In this document: piece after piece, positions 34,050 through 44,984 of the stretch
How positions within the stretch are numbered: position 1 is the stretch's first letter
Layout: each line of letters starts with the position of its first letter
Origin: Sarcocystis neurona
Taxonomy: Eukaryota; Apicomplexa; Conoidasida; Eucoccidiorida; Sarcocystidae
Direction: 5' to 3'
Assembly: GCA_000727475.1 (NCBI GenBank)
Contig: KL647327.1
Coordinates: 203,011 to 267,010, forward strand
Length of the DNA: 64,000 bases
The notes under the pieces: model-generated
Seen by the model: the letters and a program-made list of their open reading frames with translations, nothing else
Told to the model about the DNA's origin: nothing
Database searches by the model: none
Program-made: the position numbers and the translations under genes

Positions 34050-37000
34050 TCACCGCTGCAGCGTTTCCCGTTCCAGCTGCTGCAGCAGCTGTTGTTGGTG
34101 CTGCAGGCGGCGGAGCCTGCGCGGAGGCATGCGGAGGACCTCGACAGCAGCAGCAGCGGCGCTGGCAGCAGCAGCAGCCTCGCTGTTGTCGCACCCCCCG
34201 TCTGCGGCAGCAGCCGCAGCGAAGGCGTCGGCACTGCGCAGCTGCAACCCCCCAGGGATGTGCGTCACATCCGTTGGTGCGTGCCACAGCAAATTTGTCA
34301 AGTAGTCGGATCTATACCATTGCTTCCCCCCTGCTGCTGCGCTGGCGCTGCTCATTTCTGGCCGCGTCTTGCAGATCAGCGTCGCTATCTCTTCTTCGTC
34401 GCACGCTTCCTGCAGCTCTTCCAACCCAACAATAACGCCGCACCGCTGCAGCAGCTGCTGCTGCAGCTGTCGCAGCTGCTGCACCGACAGCAGCCTCAAC
34501 AGAGGAGGCGGCGCCACCTGCGAGCCGCCTATCATGCACGAAGCAGCAGAACCTGCAGCAGCAGCAGTGGCAAGCCAAGGCGAAGACAGCAGACGCAGCA
34601 TTTCCTCCTGTGGTCCAAAGGTCACCCCACACAAGCCCTGCTGCTGCCGCAGTCCCTCGGCGCAACTCCCAAAATCAGACGCGAGAGCAGCTGCCGTCGC
34701 TTCCGTCGCCCGCGGCTGCTGCGGACCACCGATTTCTCCGCTGCTACTGTCGTGGATAACAGGAAATGCGCCGTATGCAGCAGCAGGTCCCAGAGACCGC
34801 TGCTGAGAGAGCTGCTGCTGTTGCATCGGCCCGGAGTGCCGCTGCTGCTGCTGCAGCCGGAGGACCAAGAGCTGCTGGGACGGGTGGCATAGCTGCAGTT
34901 GTTGCTGCAGCAGCTGGCGACGTCGCTGTTGCTGCTGCTGTTGTTGCTGTTGCTCATGCAGGTGCAGCAGCAGCAGCCTCTCCTCGGCGTGGCGACTGCT
35001 GCTCAGAATTTCTTCGACAGCAGCAGCTACGTGACGGGCAGCGCACCGGCGAGCGAGGCGTTTAAAGAAACCGCGCTTGTGGCCGCTGATGAACAGCTGC
35101 AGCAGAGAAACAAGCAGCAGGTACTGCAGCGGGACGGTGGCTAGCAGCAGCACGAAGGCTGACAGCAGCAGCAGGGCAACCAGAGTTAGGTCATGGTTCT
35201 TCCAGGAGAAAAGCGAACAAAGTTTCTCACCCCACACTGCCCATGTCCAGAGTTTAACAAGAAAACGCTGGGCGGAAACGCGAATATCTCGGTACAGCGC
35301 CAGCAGCTCCCCTCCGGGAAGTGCAGAGGCAGCCCCGGCAGCAGCCCCTGCAGCACCGCGGCCGCCTCGTTCTTCCCGAACGGCTGCAGCTGCTGCTGCT
35401 GTCGGGATGGCGTGCATCCACGAGCGCCCTGCAGCAGCAGGCGCAGCAGACGCAGGCGTTCCTGCGAACAGCGCAGCAGCAGCAGGAAGCGGAGAAGCAG
35501 CACCAGCAGCAGAAGCTGGGAGAGCTCGCGCTGCCTCCGCAGCACCGCCAGCAGGAAACCCAGGAGCAGCAAAGACGCCAGGCAGTGCCGGAGCAGCAGT
35601 GGCAAATGTGGGGGCAGCAGCAGCGGCAAATACGGGGGCAGCAGCAGCAGCGCAGGACCCACTGGCAGCAGCAGCAGCAGCCGCAACCGGAGAAGAAGTT
35701 TTACTTCTTTGGGGGACGCCTGCGGCTGGCCAGTTCCAACGTCGCATAATTTCCTCCTGCTGGGGCTCAGGAAGAGAATGTGTCCTTCTCTCTGATTCTT
35801 TGAAAAGCGGCTGCTTCATCGTCTTCCCCGCTGCTACAGGTGCTGCAGCCTCTCCACCAGCTGCTGCCACCTCTGAGCGACGAGCTAACGCGTCAGTCGC
35901 GAAGGGTGCTGCTTGTCGGTGACCCCGGCGAGCGACTGCAAGGGACGCATTATCAGGTGCGGCATCGCTGACTTGCTGCCGCTGCTGTTGGTGTTGCCGT
36001 TCTTGCTGTCCTTCTTCCTGCTGCTGTTGCCGTTCTCCTTCCTGCTGCTGCTGCTGTCGATGTTCTTGCTGTTGGTGTTGCTGCTGTCTGTAGCGCAGCA
36101 GCAGGCTTGGCGGGGTCTGCCAGACAACGTCGGCAGCAGTTGTCTCAGGCGGTAGGACGGGCAGTAGCGGAAGAGTCGCAGCAGCAGCAGCAGCAGCCCC
36201 AGCGTCCCCGCCTGCAGCACCTCCAGAAGCATCGAGAGAAGACGCAGCAGCAGACGCAGCTGTGGAGACGTAGCAGTAGTGGGCCAACAGGGACGCTTGG
36301 GCGGGGTCTGGGCAGGCGCAAGAGGACGACGCGACAGCCGCTGCAATAGCAGCGACGGAGGTGTACTCACGTACCTCACAAGGAGCAGCAGCGGCAGCTG
36401 ATAGCAAACCAAACGAAGAAGAAGAAGAAGAAAAAGAAGAAAAAAGAGAAGGGGAAGACCCGTTTGTCAGGCGATGACGGGCGAGACATTGCAGTAACAG
36501 AACAAACGATGTGGCTCTTGCCGTCGGCGCTGCCAAGGGCGTCGGGCAGAGAACGACCAGTTCTTGTTCTGCGTGCGCCGCCGCAACAGCAGCAGCAGCT
36601 GAGGCGTCTACTGTCACGCGTCGCAGCAGCGAGTCCCGTAGCAACGCAGATGCATGCAGAAGGCGAAGGAAGGTGTTGGTACCAAACAGTAAAGGAGGCC
36701 TCACTTCCACGTGTGTTGCAGGTGCCGCAGCAGCAAATGGCCACAGGGAGAAGCTGCTGCTGCTCGCCCTTTTCGAAAGTTTTTGCTGACCCCGTCTGAA
36801 GGCAGCTGCAGGCTGCAGCAGACGGCGCATGCGCCACTGCACGCTCCCCCCATCAGCAGCTGCAGCAGGTAAAGAAGCATCTCCTGCTGCTTTCGCCGGG
36901 GGAGCCGCAGCTGCAGCAGAGGTAGCGTTCTTCCACCTACAAGACGGAACCGCCTGTTGTTGAAAGTCAGCAGTCCTTCTCGGAAGAGCTGCAGCAGCAG

Positions 37001-40000
37001 CAGCAACTCTCCCGTAAGCTGCTGCGGTCCTTCCGCTTCTTCCCCGAGTATCGTCTACCGTGTTGCTGCTACTGCTGCTACGCCCCCGCCCAATGCGGCG
37101 CAGCACGCTGGGGAGATTAATTCCACGCAAACTGAAGACGAAGCCTTTCCCGCCTTCGCCCGTCTTCCCGCCGCCTGCAACCCCTTCTGTTGCAGCTTCC
37201 TGGCTTCGTGATGGCGCTAATGCGCGCGAGGCTGCTGCTGCTGCCGCTGCTGCTACTCTTGCTGCTGCTCCCCCCGCCGCCTCTCTTCTGCGGCGCCTTC
37301 TTCCGGTGCCCATTCTTCCTGCTGCTGCCGCTTCTGCCCCTGCAGCTTCTGCCGTTGCACCGGTCTCTGCAGAAGGACGATCCCCGCTGCCAGCAGCTGA
37401 ACGTTCGTGTGACGCGCTGCTGCTGCTTCTCACGGTACCCAGCCTCCCTCCCGCCGCCGCCACAGACACCGCCTCCGCACCGTCAGCAGCCCCTGCACAA
37501 GTGCCCTCACCAGCAGCGGCAGCTGGTCCACCAACGCCAACGGCTGCAGTTTTGGCCAGAGCACCAGCATGAGCGCCATCACGCGGCAACGCGAGAGCGG
37601 GAAGTTGCTCAGCTTCAACAGCAGAGAAACTGGAGTGTTCCGCAAGCGGCAGCTCACAGGGAATTTTGGGTGTGAAGCGTGGCAGCAGCAGCGACAGCAA
37701 CCAGCTGCAGAACGGCTGCGGCACTGCTTCCTCCTCGGTGCAGCACACGCGGCGCTGCAACAGCAACAGTGTCGGGAGCGACAGCAGAGGCAGCGGAGCA
37801 GCTGCATGCGGAGGGGGCGCGGCAGTTGCAAGCGTGAGATCTCTCCAGAAGCTGCTGCAGCTGCCGTCAGCAGCTCCTGCTGCAGCAGCCTGCTGCACTG
37901 CCGTCGCCGCACTTCTTCCCGCTGTCCCGGCAGCAGCCGGACGGGAGCTAAGCGCGCTGTGCACCAGCCACGGGTTTGTGCTACTGCTGCTGTTCCGTCC
38001 GCTTCCACCACCTACCTCCGGCAATGGGTAGACTGTTCTCCTGCATCTCTCAGGCGCTGTCCCAAACGCGTAAGCTGCTGCTCCGTCATCTTCCTTCGCT
38101 GCAAAGCCTTCTTCTGCACTATAAATCCCCGGCAACTCCCCTTCACGCAGATACGCGTGCTGCTTCAGCTGCTGCAGTTGAAAAAAATTCCATTGCTGCA
38201 ACGTCTGCTGCAGCAGTGCGTCCTGCTGCTGCAGGACTGCTGCGTTGTCCTGCTCCTGCGACAGCAAGCGCTCACGCCAAAACGGTCGTGGCCCCCCACA
38301 CCCTCCTGCAGCAGCTGCAACAGCACGTCCAGGGAAGGGCGCGACCCACAGCTTTTCCTTCTCTCTCTCTCGCTCCCGCTGCTGCTGCATCGTCACTTCG
38401 CGCAGGCGCTCGAGAGAATTCACAATACTCGACGAATTCTGAGTCAACGACGCAGGCTGCAGAAGCTCGCAGAGCAGCGGTGGTTCCCGTGCTGCTGCAG
38501 CACCACCAGCAGGGTCACCACCAGGGACAGTCATAGTAGCAGCAGGCGCAGCAGCTGCAGCAGAAAAACAGGCCGCAGAGCCTGCGAAGTATGCTTCATC
38601 GGTGCCTATCTGAGACAGATCAAGTTTGACAGGCGCTGCGCTACTGCTGCTACTACTGGCTGCGTAAGATATGACACCGTCCAAAGCAAGACCCTCGTCC
38701 TCCTGCTGCTGTTGCTGTTGCTGCTGCCGTTGCTGGTCCTGCTGCTGCTGTTGCTGCTGTTGCTGTTGCTGCTGCTGCTGTTGCCGTTGTTGTTGCAGCA
38801 GCTGCTCTTGCTCTTGCTGCTGCTGTTGCCGTTGTTGTTGCAGCAGCTGCTCTTGCTCTTGCTGCTGCTGTTGCCGTTGTTGTTGCAGCAGCTGCTCTTG
38901 CTCTTGCTGCTGCTGTTGCCGTTGTCGCCGCAGCACCTGCCCTTGCTCTTGCCCTTGTTGCTGTTGCTGCTGCTGCGGCTCCTGCTGCCGCGGCTGTTGC
39001 TTCGGGAAAAAGCGGTGTCCCCGGCCTTGTCTGCTGCTGAGAAGACCTGCTGCGCCTGGTCGGGACGCCGCATCATCTCTGGCATGGAGCAGCAACTCGG
39101 CCTGACTTCTGCTGCTGCTGATGCCGCTGCTGAGCACGTCGCTTTCTGCGACGACGCCTGACTCGACACTGCCCTCTGCAGCAGCACCGGCAGCAGGAGG
39201 CCGGTAAAGATGCTTCTGCACCCACTTCCTCGCCACGCGTGCCATATCCTTCAGTAGGCCGTCTCCGCCACCTGCACCTGTTGCTTCTTCCTCTTCGTTT
39301 TGCTGTTGCTGTTGCACTTTCTCGCTCTGCTGCTGCTCTCGGTCGGGCAGTCCCCGCCTCCTTACTTGCTGCTGCTGCTGCTGTCGCCGGACTTCTCCTC
39401 CACCAGCTTGCCTCTGCCATATACGCTGCTGCTCGGGAGGGGGCTCCTGCTCAGCCGACTGTGGCCTCTCAAATTGCTGCTGGTCCCGCCTTTCGAAAAG
39501 CCAGTGCTGCTGCTCTGAGACTTCCAGTGCCCGCTGCTGCTGCTGTCGCTGTTGTTCTTCAGACAGCACCCCGTCCTGCGGCTGCTGCTTTTTCTCAAAA
39601 AAATGAAGAGCGCGCCTCTGCTGCTTCACTCGCAGGCGAAAAAAACGCTGCCGATGCTGCTGCGGCTGCTGCTGCCCTTCCTCCACTGCCAAGACCGCCT
39701 GTCCCTCCTGCTCCTCCTGTTGCTGCTCCTCCCGCTGCTGCTCCTCCCGCTGCTGTTCCTGCTCCTGCACCTGCTGCTGCCGCTGCCCCCCTCGCTGCTG
39801 CTCCTGCTCCTGTCCCCGATGCTGTTCCTGCCGCTGCTCCTCCTCTTGCTGCTGCTGTTCAGGCGGCTCTTTCTCCAAAACCTCCCCTTTTCCTGCCATA
39901 TCTTGCATTTCCTCCTCGGCAAGTTTGCTGGCCAGCTCCCCTCCTGCCGCTATGTCAGCAATACCACGGCTACTTGAAAGGAAAGAAGCAGCAGCAGCTC

Positions 40001-42654
40001 TTGCACAAGAAGACGAAGAACAGTCAGGCTGTGCCACAGCAACAACACCCTCAGGCGGGTCCGCTGCTGCAGGAGAGCCACCACAAGCACATGCAGAAGA
40101 TGCCGCTGGTGACGCTGTTGCTGCAGCAGCAGCAGCACCCGCGGGCCAAACAGCAACACCGTGATCAGCAGCACTGCTGTCGAATTTGCTGTCCCCCAGC
40201 GCTGTCCTTCCCTGCAGGCCGCCCCTACGCACGGCTGCAGCTGTTGCTTCGCAATAATTTTCCCCCTCTGCTGCTTCCGTGGGGGCTGCGCAAGTGTTTC
40301 CATCCTCTCCATGAGAGGCTGGGTTTCTGCTGCTGGTGCCCTCCGCTGCAGCAGAGTCATATTCGCTCATCCCCGAGCGCCGCTCCTCCTGCGGCATCTC
40401 TTGCCGCTGCTCGTCCTGCGGCGTCTCTGCCTGCTGTTGCGCCTGCGGCGTCTCTCGCTGTTGCTGCTGCTGTTGTTGCTCTGGGACCTGCTGCTTTTGC
40501 TTCCCGCGCGGCTGCTGCGCAAGCAGCAACACATCGTCACCTCTCTGCGCCTCCTGCTCACCCTTTAGTGAAATAACTTCTACCTCAGCCTCTTCCTGCT
40601 GCTGTCGTCGTTGCTGTCTCTCCAGTGGCTCCCCGCCGTCCTCGGTATCCTGTTGCTGCTTCTTCTCTTCATGTTGCAGCAAACGCCTCTGTCGCAGCGC
40701 TTCCTGCTCAGCGGAACGATCCTGCTGCGGCTGCTCACCACCGCGAGGGGCCTGTTCCTGCGGCTCGCTGTCCTTCCCTGGCTGCTGCTGCTGCTGCCAC
40801 TCCAGCTGCTGCTGCTGCTCCAGCTGCTGCTGCTGCTCCAGCACCGCACTCGACTCGGGCTGTTGCAGAAATCTTTCCTGACAATAGCCTTGCTGTTCGA
40901 AAGGCTGCTGCTGCGCCGTGGGTCGGCCGCCGGCAGCGGCGCAGTCGGCGTTCATTGCTGTAGCTCCCGCTGCAACGTCACTCGTAGATGCGATGCCGAG
41001 GCTGCTGTCGCGCGCGTGGCCTGTGCTTTCCGCTTGCTCTGCGCTGCTGCTGCCGCTGCCCGCTTCCTCCACCTCTGTGATGCTGCTGTCGCTGCATCTT
41101 CTTCTTCTGCACGACTCTCCGATTTTCCCTCGTCCACTGCTGCTGCTGTTGCAGTGCAGCAGCAGCTCGTCACGCACCGCGACGTGCTGCACACTAGCGT
41201 CTTCTTCAACCAGCAGCAGTAGCAGCGCAGCAGCATCAGGCGACGGCGCGCCGCCGCCGACCGAGAAGGCGAGCAGCACTCTCAGCCAATGTAGAAACGA
41301 CAACAGCAACAACCGCAGGTTTTGCAGCAGCTCCACCCCACACGTGAAGAGGCGTGGACGCTGCCGAAGACGCCTGGGCTCCAGCTGAAGCGACAGCGGC
41401 GCAGGCAGGAGCCAAGGACAGCAGGCAGGCGAGAAGCAGCAACACACATGCCGTGTCACTTGTGCCGAGGCCTCCCCCCAGACAAATGAGTGTGGAGCAG
41501 CGTCGTCCGTCTTAGTGTCACCAGCATCTGCAGCACACAAGTCGCTTGAAGCAGCCGACGGAGCAGCGCCACATGCAGAAGAAGCAGCAGCAGCGCGGCA
41601 GGAAACGCCGTCGGTTCTGCGGGTGATCAAACTGCGGCAGCGAGTGGCAGCAGCAGATGTTACTCCAGCAGCAGCAACTGCGGCAGGAGGAAGCGCTGCT
41701 GCTGTTGCTGGCGTCATCGGCACCTGTGCGTGAGGAGCTGGTGCAGCAGCTTTCTTCGAAGCGGCGGAAGCGAGGACCTGTGCAGCATCAGCGGCAGCGT
41801 CAGGAGCGCCCGCAGCAGACGCAGAGGACTTCTTAGCAGCAGCAACACACTTCAACGGCGGCGCCCCGGCTGCAGGCCCTGCAGCACGTGTCGACGAGTG
41901 TCTGTGCGGCGTAGTCTGCAAAACGGACCAGGCGTGGCGGTGCTTGGTGAGCAGCAGCAGCATCGCTGCAACAGGAAAGGTTGCACGCGCGATCGGCGGA
42001 TGGGCTGCAGCAGCTGCGTCAGCAGCGTCCCCCTCCTCGGCAGCAGCAGCTGCAGCCGCAGCAGCAGCAGCCGTCGCGGCAGCTGAAGCCGTTGCAGCAG
42101 CAGGAGCAGCAGCAGTTGAAGGGTCCCTCTGTGAGGCATGCAGCTGGTGGGGCCGGCCAAGCGGAGAAGCAGTGCCGCCCACGTTGTCATTGGCTGCTGC
42201 CCAGGAAGCAGCAGCAACAGCAGGAGACGAGGGACGAGGAAGAAGAGGTTGCGGCCGCCGTCGGTCTCTCGGCTGGTGCTGCTGCTCCTCGAGCAAGTCC
42301 TGCTGCTGCGGCAAGTCCTGCTGCTCGGGGCGCACGTCCTGCTGCTGCTGCAACGGATTCTGCGCATGCTGCTGCTGCGCACTCTGCAGCTGCAGCACCA
42401 TCAGCAGGCGCGCCAGATAGCGCTGCGGAGTCAGCAGGAGGAAGACGGGGAATCGCGCGAAGAAAGACAGCAAAAAGATGTCTGCATGCGGGTGGCCGCT
42501 GCAGGTCAGCACCACCAGCGGCAGCAGGAGGAAGGCCAGGAAGCGCGACGGCAACAGCAGCAGCGTCGTCCCCAGATACAGAAGCCACAGGAAAGAGTGA
42601 GAGGGTGGCGTAAATTCGAAAACAGCGGAAACAGCAGCCAACCAGCCGTCCAGT
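34050..42654 (-). CDS. Giant PH/C2/MCTP-like membrane protein, exon 2 (C-terminal half)
   Basis: Follows a 3' site (...TATGCGTCTGCAG); its first base completes an Arg codon split with exon 1. It adds 2,867 residues to give about 5,831 in all. Residues 2985-3015 form a hydrophobic hairpin (HSFLWLLYLGTTLLLLPSRF, LAFLLLPLVV) and 3022-3040 a further apolar segment. About 2,400 residues of HAAR follow (poly-Gln around 38.7-39.9 kb, poly-Ala, poly-Ser) with short conserved-looking islands such as WNFFQLQQLKQHAYLREGEL. Near 5420-5490 comes YRDIRVSAQRF, then GEKLCSLFSWKN and a second hydrophobic hairpin (LVALLLLSAFVLLLATVPL). That arrangement, with GE(K/R)L-SL-SW(K/R), resembles the PRT_C membrane region of plant MCTPs. 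The tail has WYRSDYLTNLLWHAPTDVTH (from residue 5743). Inferred: an integral membrane anchor, perhaps ER. The stop is TAG/TGA at 34050; some HAAR stretches could be unrecognised introns. Confidence 0.72.
38781..38960 (-). repeat. 45-bp coding minisatellite, 4 copies
   Basis: TTGCCGTTGTTGTTGCAGCA-type units at 38781, 38826, 38871 and 38916, the first three identical. On the minus strand each encodes 15 residues (RQQQQQEQEQLLQQQ class) inside the giant gene. Confidence 0.95.
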
Positions 42655-44984
42655 CTGCAGACGCATACACAACATATATACGCATGCAGGCAGATGCAGA
42701 CAGTCGAGTCGCAGCAGCAGCAGCAACACGACGATACCAGGAGGAAAGACGTCACTCCCGTTCACAGGGACTGATCACAACAGGAGAACCTCAGACGCAT
42801 ATATATATATATATATATGTATATGTACATATACATATATATATAGGTGCAGGTATGTAAGCATGGACACTACAATTATGTATCTATACCTGCACGTGTA
42901 CATCTATATACATATACATGTATATCTGTAACTGCCTGTGTGTGTACACATATATACATATATATATACATACGTGTAGATAGACAGATAGATAGATATA
43001 CACAGAAACGCGTGGACCATGTGAAGGAAGCGAGTGTGCGTCTGTGTGTGTGTGTGTGTAAATACGTGCAGAGGCAGATGTGCAACAGTAACGTGTGAAC
43101 GAGCAGCAGCAGCGGCACTTCACATGCAAAAAGGACACTGCAGCGCAGCAGAGCGAGAAGAGGAGGACACGTAAAAAGGAATGTGTTTCCAAGAAGTTCG
43201 CGTCCAACAAAAAATTAACACACTGGAGCGGCAAGGGGGAAAAGCAAGACGCAGCGGGGCAGCAGGACGAAGACGAGAAGCAGCGCGGAAAAAAGGCAGA
43301 GAAACATCCGCAGCACAGCGCCAGCGCTGCTTCAGGTGGAGGCAGCCCGACCAGCGACAGCAGTAGCAGCAACGAGAGAAGCCGCAGCAGCAGCACCGAC
43401 AGCAGCAGCAGCTCCAGCAGGAACCGCGGGAGAGCCGCAGCAGCAGTACCAAGAGCAGGAGCAGCCACAGCAGCAGCAGCAGCCACACAGCAGCAGCAGC
43501 CGAGCCGCAACAGCAGCTCCAGCAGCAGCCACGGGAGAAAGAGCCGGAGCAGCAGCACCCAGAGCGGCAGCAGCCACAGCAGCAGCCACAGCCGTACCGA
43601 CAGCAGCAGCAGGCCGAGCAGCAGCGGCGGGAAAAAAGCCGCAGCAGCACAAAGGGGAGCAACAGCAGCTCGAGCAGCAGCCGTGACGGAGGAAAGAAGT
43701 GGAGAGGACGCGAGAAACAAATAACTTCAATGAGCAAAACATAAACAAATGAACTTGCAGCTAACTTCAACCGCCCCCAAGTACTTGACTTTACACACAC
43801 AAATGGTATCTCTGCACGCGTGTAGGGACTCAAAATGAGAAGGGCGTCTCGCTGCAGAGCTGCAAACAAAGACGGCAATATGTATACACTCACGCCGAGC
43901 TTGCGTCTATGTATATACATGTACGTATATGTACACAGAGAATAACCATATCCACGCTCTCGCTCTTTACAAGTTGGCACACACATATAAATATATATAC
44001 GTAGATACACACGTAAACACACGTAAAGACATGCCAAGGCGGCTGAATATAGAATTATAGACATGTACATGCAAACTTGTTACTATACACATACGCTTAT
44101 ACACACCTCAACACAAGCACACTATCATTCGTATACACACCTATATATAGATATATGGACGCATTGATACGCAAAGTAAGAGTAATAAATACACACAGAT
44201 AGATGCGTGTATATACTAGTGTCTCGCTGTCTCTGTCTCCCTCTGAATGCAATACAAACACACTATCATTCATATATATATACATATACATGTACACATT
44301 TATAAGCAACGTAAGAGTCATATACACACACAAAGATATATATATATATTGGAGCCTCTCTGTCTCTCTTTCTGTACCTGAATACAGGTGAGCCAAGAAT
44401 AAAGTGGGGACACGCAGATATTATCTGGCGACATAAACGCGCATGCAGGCGGGTTTAAATTCTTCACCGCTCAGGAGAGCGCGTACGAAGAAGTGTAGCG
44501 CTAGTCGAAGCAGCCACGCAACCCGGGCCTTGACAGAGTCCTCGCTTTTACAGCGACCTTCGTTACCAGCGGCATTAGCACAGTCGAAACGACATATTTC
44601 TGTATGTATACATTATGTACATGCGTCGACATACATATATATATATATATATGTATATGTATATATGTATATATATTTATACACGTACATACACATGTGT
44701 GTACATACATACATGCCCACATTTACATATACATATACGTATATATATAGATGTATCCATATGTACAGAAAAGTATGAGTATAACATATACACATACGTA
44801 TTTTCTTCATTCATGTATCTACCTATGTATTATATATACATATATATATATATATATGTACAGGGATACATACGTACTTCCATGCATACATATATACTTC
44901 TGTACTTGTCCACATATATTTGTACATGCACACACGTATGTTCTTTTATTTATGTACACGGCATGCGTTTGTTTATATGAATAC
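42655..44984 (-). other. Intron of the giant gene
   Basis: GT at 44984-44983 (GCACG|GTATTC) and AG at 42656-42655. TA, GTAT and ACACA microsatellites at both ends; a CAG cluster in the middle. Both flanking frames would otherwise run into Tyr/Ile/Cys microsatellite text, which supports splicing. Confidence 0.65.
43095..43724 (+). repeat. CAG/AGC cluster inside the intron with a 209-codon plus frame
   Basis: The plus frame reads Lys/Arg/Glu-rich (FTCKKDTAAQQSEKRRTRKK) and then Ser/Arg/Ala-rich (SSSSNERSRSSSTDSSSSSS), superficially like an SR protein tail. No RNA-binding domain, splice sites or promoter are visible, so I treat it as intronic repeat rather than a nested gene. Confidence 0.5.

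Noticed and set aside
37569..39161. Plus-strand 530-codon frame, Leu/Cys/Gln-rich
   Set aside because: Lies over CAG/CTG repeats of the giant minus-strand gene; repeats carry no stop in any frame, and the text is poly-Leu/Cys without protein-like islands.
44819..44984. Tyr/Ile/Cys-rich C-terminal tail of the 3,092-codon frame
   Set aside because: It is TA/GTAT microsatellite read past the splice donor at 44984.
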